A stretch of 64,000 nt of DNA, from assembly GCF_029227915.1 (NCBI RefSeq), contig NC_079880.1, forward strand, positions 23,002,501-23,066,500. Reading direction: 5' to 3'. The DNA comes from Hydractinia symbiolongicarpus (lineage: Eukaryota; Cnidaria; Hydrozoa; Anthoathecata; Hydractiniidae). Under the pieces are notes generated by a model. It was given only the letters and a program-made list of their open reading frames with translations. It was not told where the DNA came from and ran no database searches. Position 1 is the stretch's first letter. The number at the start of each line of letters is the position of its first letter. Below are positions 45,059 to 58,759 of the stretch, in pieces. The translations under genes were made by a program, and so were the position numbers.

Positions 45059-46207
45059 TATCCCTTTTTGTTTTTTTTAATCCGTGCCTCCAGAACCACT
45101 CGTCCTAAACATTTGTTACTTGCCTCTATATTTTTTTTTAAAAATTTCTAGAATCACTATATAATGTCGTTTAATCGTTGCATAACGTCGTTTCGTTTTG
45201 ACGTTATGTCCAAATCTTACGACTTCTCTTTTCGTTTTGATTCTCCAAATAATAGTGAAAATTGGTGGAATAGTTACCTGACATTGTATAATGACAAACG
45301 AAAATATCATACAACAGGGAAACGACATCATTATTGAGGACGAAATGGTACATTATAAAACAACACAACAACATTATTTGATATAGATGACGTAACGGCA
45401 TCGTGTGATGATAAATGACATCGGTAGTGAGGCAAATGTCCCAAAGCAAGGTGTAGAATTACAAAATTTGCTTCACTGGTCTAAACCCAAATCGAAAACA
45501 TTTTGGGAAAATATTCACTACATGAGTTCTCTTACCCAAGTTGAATTACTTTTTGTGAATTGCTAAAAGAATATTGAATTGTGTTTACTTTTAGATGGAA
45601 GAAATATCACAGTCTTCCAATTATGTGGTTTGGATAACTTTTTGTGTCTTTCAGCTATCGCTCCTTGTATATGATTGCATTGTGTTGATAGTGGTGGTGA
45701 TTTACATCCTCCATTGACTTACCATGTCAATTCAAGATTGCATGGTAACCTTCAACGTCCCGATTAAAGACAAAATGACAAAATGACTAATGACAAAAGT
45801 AGCAACAACTTTCCACTTTTCACCATCAAGAGTTCAAAAATTGTCAATCTACTCGTGGAAGTTCTTTACTTCCATAATATATCTTTAGTTCATACTTTAA
45901 TAGATGCAAATTTGGTTTTGTGCAACTCCAAAATAACAAACAATTAAAGTCCAAGGTATTCTGGACAGCACTTTCACAAAGAGTAGTGATAGATTCTTGG
46001 CATCATGTGCAAATGGTTTTACAGATTTATTGGAGCAGTTTTAAATATACGCACAAACCAGTGTATTTTAAAGGCCTTAAAAATGAAGAGAAAAAATCCA
46101 AAACTAAAAATATACAAATATAAATTTGAAAACACCTCAGCATTGGTGATATTGAGAGTTCAGCAATTGTTAATACAAACACGTTTTTACAAAAAATTTT
46201 CGTAAAA
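45059..46207. other. AT-rich region, possibly 5' part of the pseudogene that follows
   Basis: No intact exon. 45160-45420 contains repeated phrases such as GACGTTATG, TAACGTCGTTT and GACGTAACG. Short open stretches at about 45945-46130 and GDIESSAIVNTN at about 46145 may be remains of the upstream exons of the decayed gene at 46208. Confidence 0.35.
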
Positions 46208-46940
46208 ACACAACATGGTTGTATGGAGGTGCTATATATAATCGATTGAGTAAAATGTTCATTAGGAACTCGATATTTGATAACAACTCGGCTTAATCAA
46301 CCGAAGGAGTAATTTACGGAGAGAGATGCAAAGCATTTTTAAGTATGATCAATGTTATGATGGACAACTCTATGCAAAACAAGAAAGCTCTTGGAAGTCT
46401 CGTTAACACTGAACATTTTTTTCTTTAAGAATGTTAAAATGATACTGAGGTCAGTGCAAGGTACAAAATATATTCACTGACTTAGAACAGATTCCAGTGT
46501 TTCAAGAAAACGTGTTGAATATTTTTGTCCTACTAACAATAAAGCTGAATATAACACTAGAAATTTTCTTGTACAAGTTGCCCAAAGGGAAGCTATAGTT
46601 TAGACAAAATTCAGATTTATTATTTAAGCAACTCCAAGCCATATGTAACGTCAAATGTAACTTGCAAGAGATGTCCTAATGGAGTCGAGTGTGATATATT
46701 ACGACAACTGGTGATGTACTTTTGATACCCTGTCCTCCCAAGTATTGCTGCAAACCAAAAAGTGTAAAAGATACAATTCCTGTTGCAATCATCGAAAAGG
46801 GCGGTTATGTGGAAGATGTAAAAAGGGCTATTCGTTAGATATGTTTAGCCAGAACTGTATCAAGTCTGATCAAGGTAACAAAAGTATCTTTTGGATTTTC
46901 TTCATTGCGCTTTGATTCACATTCACCTATGTACTAATGC
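46208..46940 (+). pseudogene. Decayed beta-helix / Cys-rich membrane protein gene
   Basis: Fragments in changing frames line up in the order of a large cell-surface protein type I associate with cnidarians. First comes a parallel-beta-helix repeat (YGGAIYNRLSKMFIRNSIFD, then NNSA and a stop). A Cys-rich region follows (SCTSCPKGSYSLDK, VTCKRCPNGVECD), then CPPKYCCKPK in another frame, CCNHRKGRLCGRCKKGYSLD with MFSQNC in a third, and finally a hydrophobic FWIFFIAL run ending in a stop. By position the first two blocks share one frame but are separated by stops, and the next two each shift frame. That is at least two frameshifts and several stops, so I call it a pseudogene. The family assignment rests on motif pattern alone. 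Confidence 0.6.
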
Positions 46941-49141
46941 ATTTAAAAAAAAATTCCAACATATCCAAGACAGTCATGAGAAAGTTAATGCAACTCTCGC
47001 AGTGTATGAACTGTACCAGGGCAGAAACTGACAGAAGTTATTGAACATCTTTGATTAAAAGGAACATAAGACAAAGTACTTCATAACGTTCTTCTACAAA
47101 AATGAACTAATAATTTAGGTTTATCAAAAATCCTATTCTTGTTTTATCAAACGGCTGCTTTGTTACGCGTCACCCACTCAAGTCATCAATATTCACCTTC
47201 AAGTTCCTACTGTATGAGAATTTATCTAACCTCTGTCCATTCAAACAAAAGAGTTCGATCAAAGGTATCGGAAAAATAGTTGAAAAGACAGAAATGTATG
47301 AGTTGAAAAATGCTAATTTCCTATAAAATTAAAGTAAACATCCGTCCAACGTTTAAAAACATCCCTTTGTTGGCATTCAAGAAGATAAATATGTTTATAT
47401 ACATACACCCACCATTGATATTTAGCATCAACGGTGGTATGAGTCCAGAAACAAGTGTTTTGTATCCAGACTTGCCAACATGATCGCGGAAAAAAGAGAT
47501 GAAACAAAGGGAGTAGTTGTAGCATGGCTGAGACGCAAAGTTTGGTGTAGTTTGGTATAGTTTGGTACGAATTTGTGTATATAAAGATATTTATTTCTGT
47601 TAATCAAGAATATTTTTAATTTTTGCACCAATTTCGGCCTAAAACAGTATTTAGTTGACAAAAAATCAACATTCTATTATCGCCTATCATTTATTTAGTT
47701 ACTATGTCAATTTTATTTCTACAAAACATTTCATGGTTTTAAAGCCAGAAATTCAAATTTTAACGACATTGGCGTGCAAGAATTTCCTAAATCTTCTACC
47801 GAAAAAAAATAATAGAAATTTTATGTTAAGCCATTCTACCAATATCCAGCTTCAAAATTGACCGGAGTTTCTTAAGAGATAAAAATAAATTTATATCCAA
47901 GCTAAATAAAAAATAAAAGTTCTACAATTGTTCCACAAATGTCGTTCTCGATGATGTTTGAAAAGGTATGTGTGACGTAAAAATGCAGCAGAATTCCGAG
48001 CTATTATGCGACATCGTAAGGTCGCTTGTCCCACGTCGTTAAAACAGCCATCGTTAGATGTTATGTCTGAGGTAGTTTGCCACGAATTTTAAAATATATC
48101 GGCCGTTGTTAATTTAGGGCTGGTGTAAAAAATGAGCCAACCAAGGAAATTTCATAGTTGTACTAATCCAACAAATACACGCCTTGTTTCCGCAAAAATA
48201 GAGAATCCTGGGGCGAGGTTGGTGAATAATATTTGATAAAACTCTTTTAGATGTGTGCCATCGGGCACGTAAATAGATAATTTTTATCAGGATAGATAAA
48301 AAACTTCTATTCAAATTTAGTCTAGCCTCCAAATTTTTCACAAATCTCAGTTCAAGATGCAACAAACAACAGGTTTTGTTTACAATAGTGTCACGTAACT
48401 AAAAATGTCAAAAAAATTATGATCCTTTTTAACGTTATATTGTAATTTTGGACGTTATTGTAAACAGTTACGGTTAGTTTATCAACGCTCCCGGTTTTAT
48501 CAATGCCCGTTTTAAAATAAGCGGTGCAAAACTAAAATTTAGTAGACATCATAACTTCCTTAGTTCTGCTCCGAAAGCGCTCTGGGTTCAGTTGGCACAC
48601 GATTATGGAGAATTTGCAATAACATGTCAAGCACTGGGCGGTAGAAGAAAACGTGTATGTACGCATTCAGCGTCAATCTCGACCACATCACTTTTTATCG
48701 TGACGGCGAAACTTGAAATATCAAGAAGCACAGCGCTGTTGTGAAGGAAATAGGCCTAGGGGCGAGGTTGACTTAGCGTTTTAAAGGTTCAACTAATGTA
48801 CTTTATGCGACCAAGTGGTATTTTCGCACGCATCCTAACGACATAGTTGTAAATATTTAAGTTTATAAATTTTTCTGTACTGAGTAGCTCCGTAGTTCCT
48901 TTTAACACCACTCCATTCACACCTGTGTTTACATCTGTCGCGTTTTTTTAAGATTTACATTTGAGCATTGTGATATATTAAATATATTAAATCAAAAAAA
49001 AAAAAGAAATATACAAATATAGCTTTAAAAATCTTTTATATTAAAAACTACAAGCCATGAAAATCTTTTTGCATACAAAGCGGAAACATATGAAGCCCTT
49101 TCCACAAATGAGAAAGGTTTTCTACTGGCGGAGTTAAGAGT
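46941..49141. other. Intergenic region 5' of the globin gene
   Basis: About 2.2 kb of mostly AT-rich DNA. It contains two more CAACCTCG-family ends in reverse orientation (about 48207-48222 CCTGGGGCGAGGTTGG and 48759-48771 GGGGCGAGGTTGA), so the 48.1-48.8 kb part is probably MITE-derived. The globin promoter should be near the right end. No other gene is seen. Confidence 0.4.
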
Positions 49142-50343
49142 ATGGGTAGCATTTGCATGAAGCATTTAGATGTAGCTGATGCCTCTGAAAATTCGACCGC
49201 GTCGCCTCTTACTACACAAGAGATACACTTAGTCAATGAATCATGGAAAGTTGTAACGCCACATTGGAAAGAAATATGCGAGCTAGCTTTTGAAAGGTGG
49301 GTTGTACAGAAAGACATTTTTATGCTGCAAAACCTTATATCCTAACCTGTTGAATAACGACAGTCTCAATAAGCTTGTAGAGTTCTGGAGTTTGAAGCAA
49401 AACATTTGATTGAACCTCTGAATTGATTGTTGGACAATCTCGTCACCAGGGTTTCTTGTTCGCTTTCTGATGTGGCTGCACGAAAACATCTTTCGCGCCA
49501 ACACGCATATCTAGAAAGCGAAAAAGAAGATCTGGGAAAGAGATTGATTGTTGAGTTAAAACAAAACTAAAATTAGTCTTAAATTAAGTGTGTTCTTGAG
49601 AAAATTAAGAGTACCCAGCCTGCATGCCATTGTTGGGATATAAATGCAACACTGACCATAAACTTTGGTAGAGCTAGGCTAACCATGTTAATAACGGAAA
49701 ACTACAACTTATAAAAAACCAGCCTCGTTTGCAGACTGGTCTGTCTCTATTAGATACCTAAATATCTAAAATTTCAAATTTTCAAAGTTTTTATTTTCAT
49801 TTTTGATAGATCATTGTCATCATATGGAGTATTACGTATTTTTTTTCGTACTGAAAACCCTGAACTCGGTTTACCAGAAGTTTTAAATTCCTCGATTATT
49901 CAAAATCACACAGATAATTTCAAGAATTTAGTAGAAAGAGCCATCGCCGCTCCTTCGTTAGTGCAAAAACAACTACTTGAATACGGTAAAATTCATTATG
50001 AGTACGGAGTGAAAGAAGAGTACATTAAGGTATGGTTACTGCTTCGTTTGTTTGTTTGTTTGTTGTTGAATAACTTCTGCATACCGCATTTTTTACCATT
50101 TCTTTGTTTCAGAATCTTGCGAACAATACAAAAACAGAAGTATGTTGCTATATAGAGGATTCAAGTGATGGAAAAAAGACACACCGAGCATGGGAGCGCG
50201 TGTTTACATTTTTAAGTGACACTTTAATACGTGGTATGGAGAGAGCAGAAGAAGAAAATGGATCATTAGAAGTTTCAAATGGAAGAGGGAAAGAAATGAT
50301 TGATGATTTAGAAAATAATCGTTCGGAGAATAACAACAACTGA
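49142..50343 (+). CDS. Globin with predicted N-terminal lipidation (globin X/neuroglobin-like)
   Basis: Three exons (49142-49296, 49810-50029 and 50113-50343) splice in phase to 201 aa. The globin fold is recognisable: the A helix LTTQEIHLVNESWKVV, the C/CD region GVLRIFFRTENPEL with aromatic residues at CD1, His85 in QNHTDNFKNLVERAI (distal E7 candidate), His114 in LLEYGKIHYEYGV (proximal F8) and an H helix AWERVFTFLSDTLIRGMERA. The start MGSIC gives Gly2 and Cys5, the arrangement for N-myristoylation plus palmitoylation known from globin X proteins. The C-terminal 30 residues are an acidic, Asn-rich extension. The role would be membrane-associated oxygen or redox sensing, by analogy only. 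ATG 49142 is chosen because it gives the lipidation motif and opens the frame. Confidence 0.85.
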
Positions 50344-50760
50344 ATTTAAACTGATCCATCTTAAACTTAAATTCCGTCAGAAGAATTTTAAAGTGTTTTT
50401 GTGTTAGTAGACACGAAAATTCATCATCTAACAAAGGCCTAACGGTTGGCTTTGAGATTTTTTCTATTATGTTTGCGTTTTTGTTTTTCTATGAAAAAAA
50501 AATATAATCAAATGACATAAAAAAATTCACGACATTTATTATTTACGTCATATCTATATTTAGGTAATTGATTTTGTCTACGTTCATAGCAAATACTTTA
50601 TCATCCAATCATTCCTCATTCGTTGTTCTAAAAAGTTTTAAGTTGGTGACAAAATAATTAAATAATTAAGAGAATCTCGTAAGTAAGCTTAATGCTGTCA
50701 CGATTTGCTATAAAAATAAATGGAAGACGCTTTAACTTGTTTTTTACGTCTAACTTTATT

Positions 50761-50783
50761 ACTATCTCGCTTGCGAGGATAGT
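50761..50783. repeat. Short hairpin ACTATC-TCGC...GCGA-G-GATAGT
   Basis: An imperfect 23-bp inverted repeat with a single bulged G, lying between the globin gene and the minisatellite. Its role is unknown. Confidence 0.45.
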
Positions 50784-50799
50784 ATTGTTTTCCAACTCC

Positions 50800-50897
50800 T
50801 AACTAACCAACTAACCAACTAACTAACCAACTAACCAACTAACTAACCAAACTAACCAACTAACTAACCGACTAACAACTAACTAACCAACTAACTA
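50800..50897. repeat. (AACTAACC)n-type minisatellite
   Basis: About a dozen alternating AACTAACC and AACC units over 98 bp. It may be the variable part of the SINE-like sequence just to its right. Confidence 0.85.
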
Positions 50898-50954
50898 CGT
50901 CCGAAATAGGTGATTTCTTCGAGCTTTTTTTATGCAAATTATTTTTTAGAAAAA

Positions 50955-51025
50955 CTGTCTTCGGGTGGCTTTGAAGCCACAACCTGTGGGTTCACGTTAT
51001 GACGCCTTAACTAACTGAGCCATAT
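50955..51025 (-). mobile_element. tRNA-derived SINE-like head
   Basis: On the minus strand the A-box consensus is matched by TGGCTCAGTTAG (51011-51022). It is followed by an anticodon-arm-like TCATAACGTGAA, and then a T-arm-like GTGGCTTCAAAGCCAC with a perfect 5-bp stem. The anticodon arm is too short and no acceptor stem can be formed, so it is not a functional tRNA; a SINE head derived from a tRNA-Met-like gene is the best reading. Confidence 0.55.
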
Positions 51026-53074
51026 TAATCATTTGTAAAACCGGTTTGATGGCTGGCGAATTAACGCAAAATGGTTTATTGATGCGAAACACAAAGGTTT
51101 TTTAGAATTTTTTTTGCAAAATGATTCCTCTCGACAAAATAAAGTTGTAATGTGAGTTTCAAGTTCTAAAAATAAGGATTTTTTAAGAATTTTTAGGTGG
51201 TAGTTTTGAGAAATGGCCAAAGGCTCTCTGAGGTATAGGACCTGCGAATTTCACATGCAGGTGTCTAATTGATAAATATAAAAAGTCAGTAAGCCATGCA
51301 TCATATCCCTCACGCAAGAAACAGCTGTAAATCAATTTTTAGGTTTTGTGAAATGACTACGTTAATGAATTAAAAATATTGTTGCAGTGATTATGTGTAA
51401 TTGACATTGACATGCGAGTTTATGCATCCCCTGCCTGCATCTTATTAAGTTTATGATTATGTTGTTAAAATACCGTATAAAAAAAAGAATTTTACCCTTT
51501 TATAAATCAGAAATACGTTTAAATAATCCGTAATTATAATGTGTAATTAGTCACTTACCAGGTAATTACAAATGTTTAATGACTGTTAAAATGGAATTAG
51601 AGTGAAGGATCTACACGTGAAGGATCTACACTACAATCTAAGAATTTCATTGAGTCCAGGCAAAGCAGAACCTCTTTGATGTTTTGGTAGGTAATCACTA
51701 GCTATTCTAGTTATATGCTTCATAGCTAAAGAAAGGCAAGCATGGTCAAAAGTAGTAGACCAGATAGCTAACATACTTCTCTTATTTTTATCTAGCTAAG
51801 TAACTATTAAGAAAGCTAGTATTTCATACCTGAAGAGTCTCTGTGTAAACTACACGATGTATTTAATGAACAGTATAGAGTTGTGTTCACTGGAGTTTCA
51901 GTAGCAAGAGTGTTTTCTGAAGTAGCTATGATTTTGAAGTAATTGTAACACGTCATTTAAGAAACGTTCTGGTCACAAAAAAGAAAGGTTCTTTGACATT
52001 GATAAATTAAAATAAATCTCCTGTGTTTTTTGGAGTTTTTTTGTCACTGCAATCGAGTAAATCATCAAAAGTAAAAAACCACGGTGTGGACGATAGTTTC
52101 TGCAACTAAATCAATATGCTATTTTTTCTTGTATTTTGGTAAAATGCTGAGCATAAGATACTGTTACCTTTGGGGTATGAGGCTCGATGTCGTGCAGCTA
52201 ACTTCTATCACTAAGAAAGGTATGTTCGTTCATAGGCAAAGTAGTTTAGACAAAGATTTCGTGTTTTTATGACTTAATAAGGTCACGCAGGGTTCCCAGA
52301 TACAACACTAATGTTTACATAACAACCAAAAAGTATGTTTTTTAAATTTTGAATAGCATGCTGCCTTTTTACGTGCGAACACTTGATTTTGTGTTGAAAA
52401 ACTGAATTGATCCGAAAATGTCTGCACATTTTAAGGCATATGCAGCTGATCAGTACTCCTCATCATATTTGCTTTTATATTGTTAATTATTTTTTTGTTT
52501 TGCGATCAATGCAATAACATGAGAGCAAAAGAGTTGCTTACATTAATCAAGTTTTCTTGTTAACATGTCAGTATTCGCGTTAATTAGAGAGATGTAGTTA
52601 GCTATATATCAGCCATTTTTCTATGGAATAAGTCATGACATTTGGGGTCACTGCTTGCTTGTAGCTAGTTGTTAGAGAGGTCTTTTTGGAAGTATAAGCA
52701 TTACAATATAAAGCACATAGACATGTAAATAGTTCACACACAGACATAGTTTCAGTTATTTAACCTATTTAACCACACCAATGGAAGTATAATAACTTAA
52801 CAAATAAAACACATAGACATGTATATAGTTCACACACAGACATAGTTTCAGTTATTCGACATATTTAGACATTGCGCAAAGTACTTTTTATATTCTTAGG
52901 AACATTCCCATAAAATCGGGAAAGATGTATCGTGTAACTTGATTCATACAATTCAGTATGATGTGCAACTTGATCAAGACAAAGATAATGAAGTACACAT
53001 CTGTTAGACAAGTAGTTGCTGTATATACTAGATATCAGAAAGACGTATATTATTTACTAGCGGTGTATTTACTT
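51026..53074. other. Intergenic region with a 96-bp tandem duplication
   Basis: About 2 kb without a gene. Around 52690-52860 a sequence with CACATAGACATGTAAATAG and TTCACACACAGACATAGTTT occurs twice, 96 bp apart. Near 51601-51634 the phrase GTGAAGGATCTACAC is directly repeated. Confidence 0.5.
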
Positions 53075-53417
53075 CTAAATTCCACGATATAAAAATAAAT
53101 TCTGTTGTGCAATTTCTAACGAACGTGTTTCATTAAACACAATGGTAAATTTAATCGTATTATTTTCAAAGAGACGTTGTCTTGTAGCGTTTGAGTGCAG
53201 TCGATTTGAAACTATCGCGAATATCTTATTCTTTATGTTGAATGTCATTGATAGCAGCAAAATTAAAATCTTTACTTAGTGTGTTTAGAGCTTGCAAAGA
53301 TGCATCCAGAGTTTTACCTGTTTGTCGTATTCTGATGTTTAAGAGATGATGTGTAAAACATTCATTGTGTGGCTTTGTATAAACACCTGTTAAAATATCT
53401 ACAACTGCTTCGTACAT
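53075..53417 (-). pseudogene. LTR-retrotransposon gag-like fragment
   Basis: Two overlapping minus-strand frames together resemble the capsid region of an invertebrate Gypsy-type gag. The first has HHLLNIRIRQTGKTLDASLQ and LNTLSKDFNFAAIND, like the family pattern 'R-x-Q-x-x-GE-x-I-x-x-Y-x-x-x-L'. The second has TRQRLFENNTIKFT and ARSLE-like ETRSLEIAQQN, like 'IR-x-RLLEN...A...ARSLE-x-AQ'. A frameshift separates them and both end in stops; no pol or LTR is seen nearby. The assignment is by pattern recall only. Confidence 0.5.
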
Positions 53418-56400
53418 ATATTCAATTACAGTAGGTGATAGAAAAATTGGTTAATACTTTAAATTTATAAGATCTTTTTGAGGTAAAATGGCGAGAAAAA
53501 AAATTCAGAAGTTAAAAATTCCTTTCTTATAACTTCCTTTGTTGCTGATGGTGAATTAACTGCCCTTTAAGATCTGACAGGACGTAATGCTTGATCCATA
53601 AATTATTAATAATGTTGATAACCAGTTAATGATAATACACCACAGTAATTTATTAAGTGATAAAGTTGTAATGATATTGATTTGAGAGGAATTTTCTAAG
53701 GATTTTATAATGTAATGTTTTTTAAAGTTTTTAACATCTATCTGCTTATGTGCAACAGATTAATTTAAAGTTCCTAAACTTTAACTTTCGTAATGTTTTG
53801 TCATGCAAGCTTTTGAACAACCATCTGAAATCCATCCAGTGGTGTTTTTTGAAAAAATGAAATAATGATACGCCAAAATCGTAGCAAAGTGTTAAAAAAG
53901 TGTAATTCTGTTAACATATTACTATGATACTGAAGCGATTTATACCGGATGGGTTTTGCTGTATTGACGCGTTTACAAACAGTCTGTCCCATCCGCAAAC
54001 CAGACAGAACAAAACATGAGTGATTGTTGGTTTTTAATTTAGGAACAAGCATCGTGCTCTTAGGTGTCACGTTAAATACCCCAAAACAAAATTGTGACCA
54101 GTTCCTAGAGAAAGATTTGTTGCAAGTCTTGACATAGCTGCTACTAGAATTCATGTGGAACTTTTAATTTTCCTTGTCTTTCTGACCAAAGTCGTTTCCA
54201 TTTTCGTAATTTTGTTAATTCCTTTCTTTCCAGGCTACGTCGTCTTCTTCAAAGTAGTGATAATAACTAGTAATAATAAGATTTTCTTTCTATCTTTTTT
54301 CTTCATTTTTTCTCACATAAGATTTGGCTACAAAAGAGCTAACGATGCACCGTAGTGTGAACGGGAAACAAATACATCAGGTACCCGCAGCTCAAAATTG
54401 AAATCAAGTAACACATAATGCGCAATATGGTTAGCTCATTGTTATAGCCCAGAGTAAGAACCAAGTTTAAGAGAGGAAAATCTTAAAGTTTTTTTTGTAT
54501 ATTTTTCACTTTATTTTACTTCTCTTGAATAAATTATAGTACATTTGCAATATTTTATGTTTAGGCATTGTGTCTCCTAAAACCAGCCTTTTAACATACT
54601 CGTCCTCATGGTCTTCTAGTGCCTGAGCGGTTGTTACAGTTATTAAGGCACATGATAGGAATGAGGTTGATCTCTTATTGCATTTTGCGGTCGATTTTCC
54701 TTTAACCTGACACGCAACAGCAAGTTTTTTTAGTAATATAAATCGGCTTAGGAGGAACATCAAAAATGCTCAGATATGTCATTTATTTTCTTTAAGGTTC
54801 CAATCTCTAAGCACAACAACTTGTTTTTCTTCAAGGAAATCCAGTAGAAAATTAATTATCATTTAGTATTCTTTTTCTCTTCTATATTTGAATTTGTATA
54901 TCTAAACGCAAGTTGAGGGGAAAAGAGTATTTACTTCTTTACATAATTTAAGGGTGGTAATGGCGTCTTTCCCTACCTGTCAGCTAAGTATTCCCGGACA
55001 ATCTGTAGAAATGTATATTGTTTTTATTATGGCTTGGTTAAGAAGTTTTTTTTCTTCTATATTTTTAAACTTCACTATAGATTTTTCTCACAATTCTTTA
55101 ACTTCGTGAACCTTAAATGAAAGTTTAACACAAAAATTTATATCGCTTTCCTATTCTCCCCGGATACTTTTATTAGTAAACGCTATAATGATAAGCATTT
55201 GTTGGTGAAAAATCAATCACGAAGTTAAATTAAAAGGTTCTTCTACACCAGCCACATTAAATTTCCTAAAGCTGCATTTTCTGTCTCGTTTTTACCTAAA
55301 TCAAAATATTGCGCAATTAGCTATGAGAACGGTGTATTATGTTAATAAATATGCTGTTTGAAGGATGGTACGAAATCTATATTATAATACTCTCGTACGT
55401 CTGCCTGCCTGTCAGCCAAAATGCCAGTTGCGAATAGAAAAACGGGGTATACGAAGGTTCGTTACTTATAGAATTTACGTCCGTCCAGCCTTCCAATATT
55501 AAAGCGATTTAATGTCAAAGCAGGTTAGGATAGCTCTTTATGTCCCTTTTAAATCTCTTCTATATTTTTATGGTAGCTTCCTTATTTTTTTTTTACCATA
55601 TTATAACACTCGCTATTCGTGTGTGAGCCAATTTCGGAACCAGACGTTTTGAGATCGAAAAACCTTATATAATCTGACCTATAGTCAGTGATTACACTGT
55701 CCAAGTTAATTTCATGACTTCATCTAAACAGGCGGGCATAATGCACAAATAGCAGTGCGAGAAATATGTAGGTTAGGTGATTCCCACGGGCTAACGACTA
55801 ATACTTTCATATCCTTAAATTTCATCTGGATTTATATTACTGTTTTTTTTACATATATACAAATTTTAATGTATTTATATTTTTGTTTTAGCTACCTGTC
55901 TGCTTACCTAGCTATAGGGACCATGAAGTAATTTCCTTTTACGATTTGGAATTATCCTACACACTAATTTGATACTTATGATAGAAGTAAAATAAATAGC
56001 TACAATTTTCGACAAAAAGGCAGTTTCTTTCGTTGCTTTTAAAACATGGTAAAGTCAAAATGTTTGCACATAGGTAGTCCAGGCAGGCAGCGTTTAAAAT
56101 TTGTCACTCGCACTCTCTAGCACACCCGCTCTCCGTAATAATGCACGTCAAGGCCCACAAAGGCCCACAAAGGCCCCAACATTCGTGACAAATGCCCATA
56201 CTGACGTCAGCAACATTTAGGACATTTTAACAGGTTACACTTAACCAACATAATTAAGATTCAAGGTACACTCTGAACATTGACATTTGAAATTCTTTTT
56301 CAGTTCAAACTGGTGAATCTGATTTAGAAATACCTTACTCAAATACTTTTAACGACGAACTTCGACATTAGCTGTCTTGTCTCAATGTCTTTTTTGACCT

Positions 56401-57579
56401 AGAGAGTAGCTACCTATTCCTGTCATAGTTTTTAATGTTTAAACTCTGAGAATGAAGCCAGTCGTTACTAATATCACCAGCTTAAAAAAAGTAGTCGACT
56501 TGTAAGGTCTACGTGATTTCAATCTTTTCCAGAAATAGGTGAGGGGAATTGTGCCTTAATTAATCAATTTTTTCCCAATCTTTTGTCTGTCAACCTCCTT
56601 ACTGAGGCATAAAAAGTCATAAAACAGGTAGCAATCTAGTATGCAAAGGGTAACAATGGATATCACGGCAACAGCACTCTTTGAACGATAAGTTGACATG
56701 TTTAGGAATAGTAATTGTTCAAAATGTTGCAAATAAAGTATGTCTCTCCTCGATAATGTCTTTGTGTTACCTTTTCTATTGAAATGTTAATAGTAGTTTT
56801 TGGTAGATGTGCAAACACAGCAGTCGGCAATTAACTTAACGGAAGATAATCTAATTACTAGCTCGCAGGGTATGTGATTGGTAACGATACGTAAGTGACT
56901 GACTATCTTTGTCCCTTTTGGAGATTTGACGTCACAATCTCTCATGTATATCGGCTACATAAATACAAAAAACATAGACCGAATCATATTAACCACCAAT
57001 ATATCCTTTTTTTCTAAGGCGATGATCGTGTGTTTGGATTAAAATGAAATTTGGTATACTGTACAATCAAATCTTGCTGAACACTATTGTGGAGAACATT
57101 GTAAATAAAACAATAGGTTTTTTGTTTTTATTGTTACTTACGACAATTTAATTGGTTAGCCAATTTCTTTTGTTTTAGCCTTTAAGCGTGTATGTTTTGG
57201 AGCATGTGCTTACAGTTAGAAAATATACTTTCAAGAACTCGCACGTTTTCTCACATGGCGTCCGATGATTGTATTTATTTAATTTGGTTAAAAGTATAAT
57301 TTCATTACACTTTACGCGATATTTATAAATTTATATTACAAGGAAATTGATTTTAGTTATCGTATGTCCACGGTTAGAGAAGTCCGTTCAGTTTTTAGTT
57401 TAATCGAACATTTTTCGGACATTGCATGTATGTTATGGTTTACGTATACCCTGAAAAATAATTTTAATAATAATTATACGAACACTGGGATAATATACGG
57501 ACACTATTGCTTCACAAAAAGTTTATAAAATATTAACTTTTACACGTGTTTTTTGTGGTTTGACTTTGCGGTTTGTTGC
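53418..57579. other. Long AT-rich intergenic region, no gene recognised
   Basis: More than 4 kb. I found no exon with a recognisable protein motif on either strand and no structured RNA. The open frames (53801-54154, 54155-54355 and 54506-54763) look like chance. A short direct repeat AGGCCCACAA occurs two to three times at about 56151-56175. Confidence 0.4.
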
Positions 57580-57586
57580 GTTTTTT

Positions 57587-58725
<1,139 letters not shown>

Positions 58726-58759
58726 GTTTTTTATTCATTTTTTTTATGTAGTTTATACT

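Noticed and set aside
53801-54154. A 117-aa minus-strand frame
   Set aside because: No motif, no splice context and no similarity I can recognise; likely chance in AT-rich DNA.
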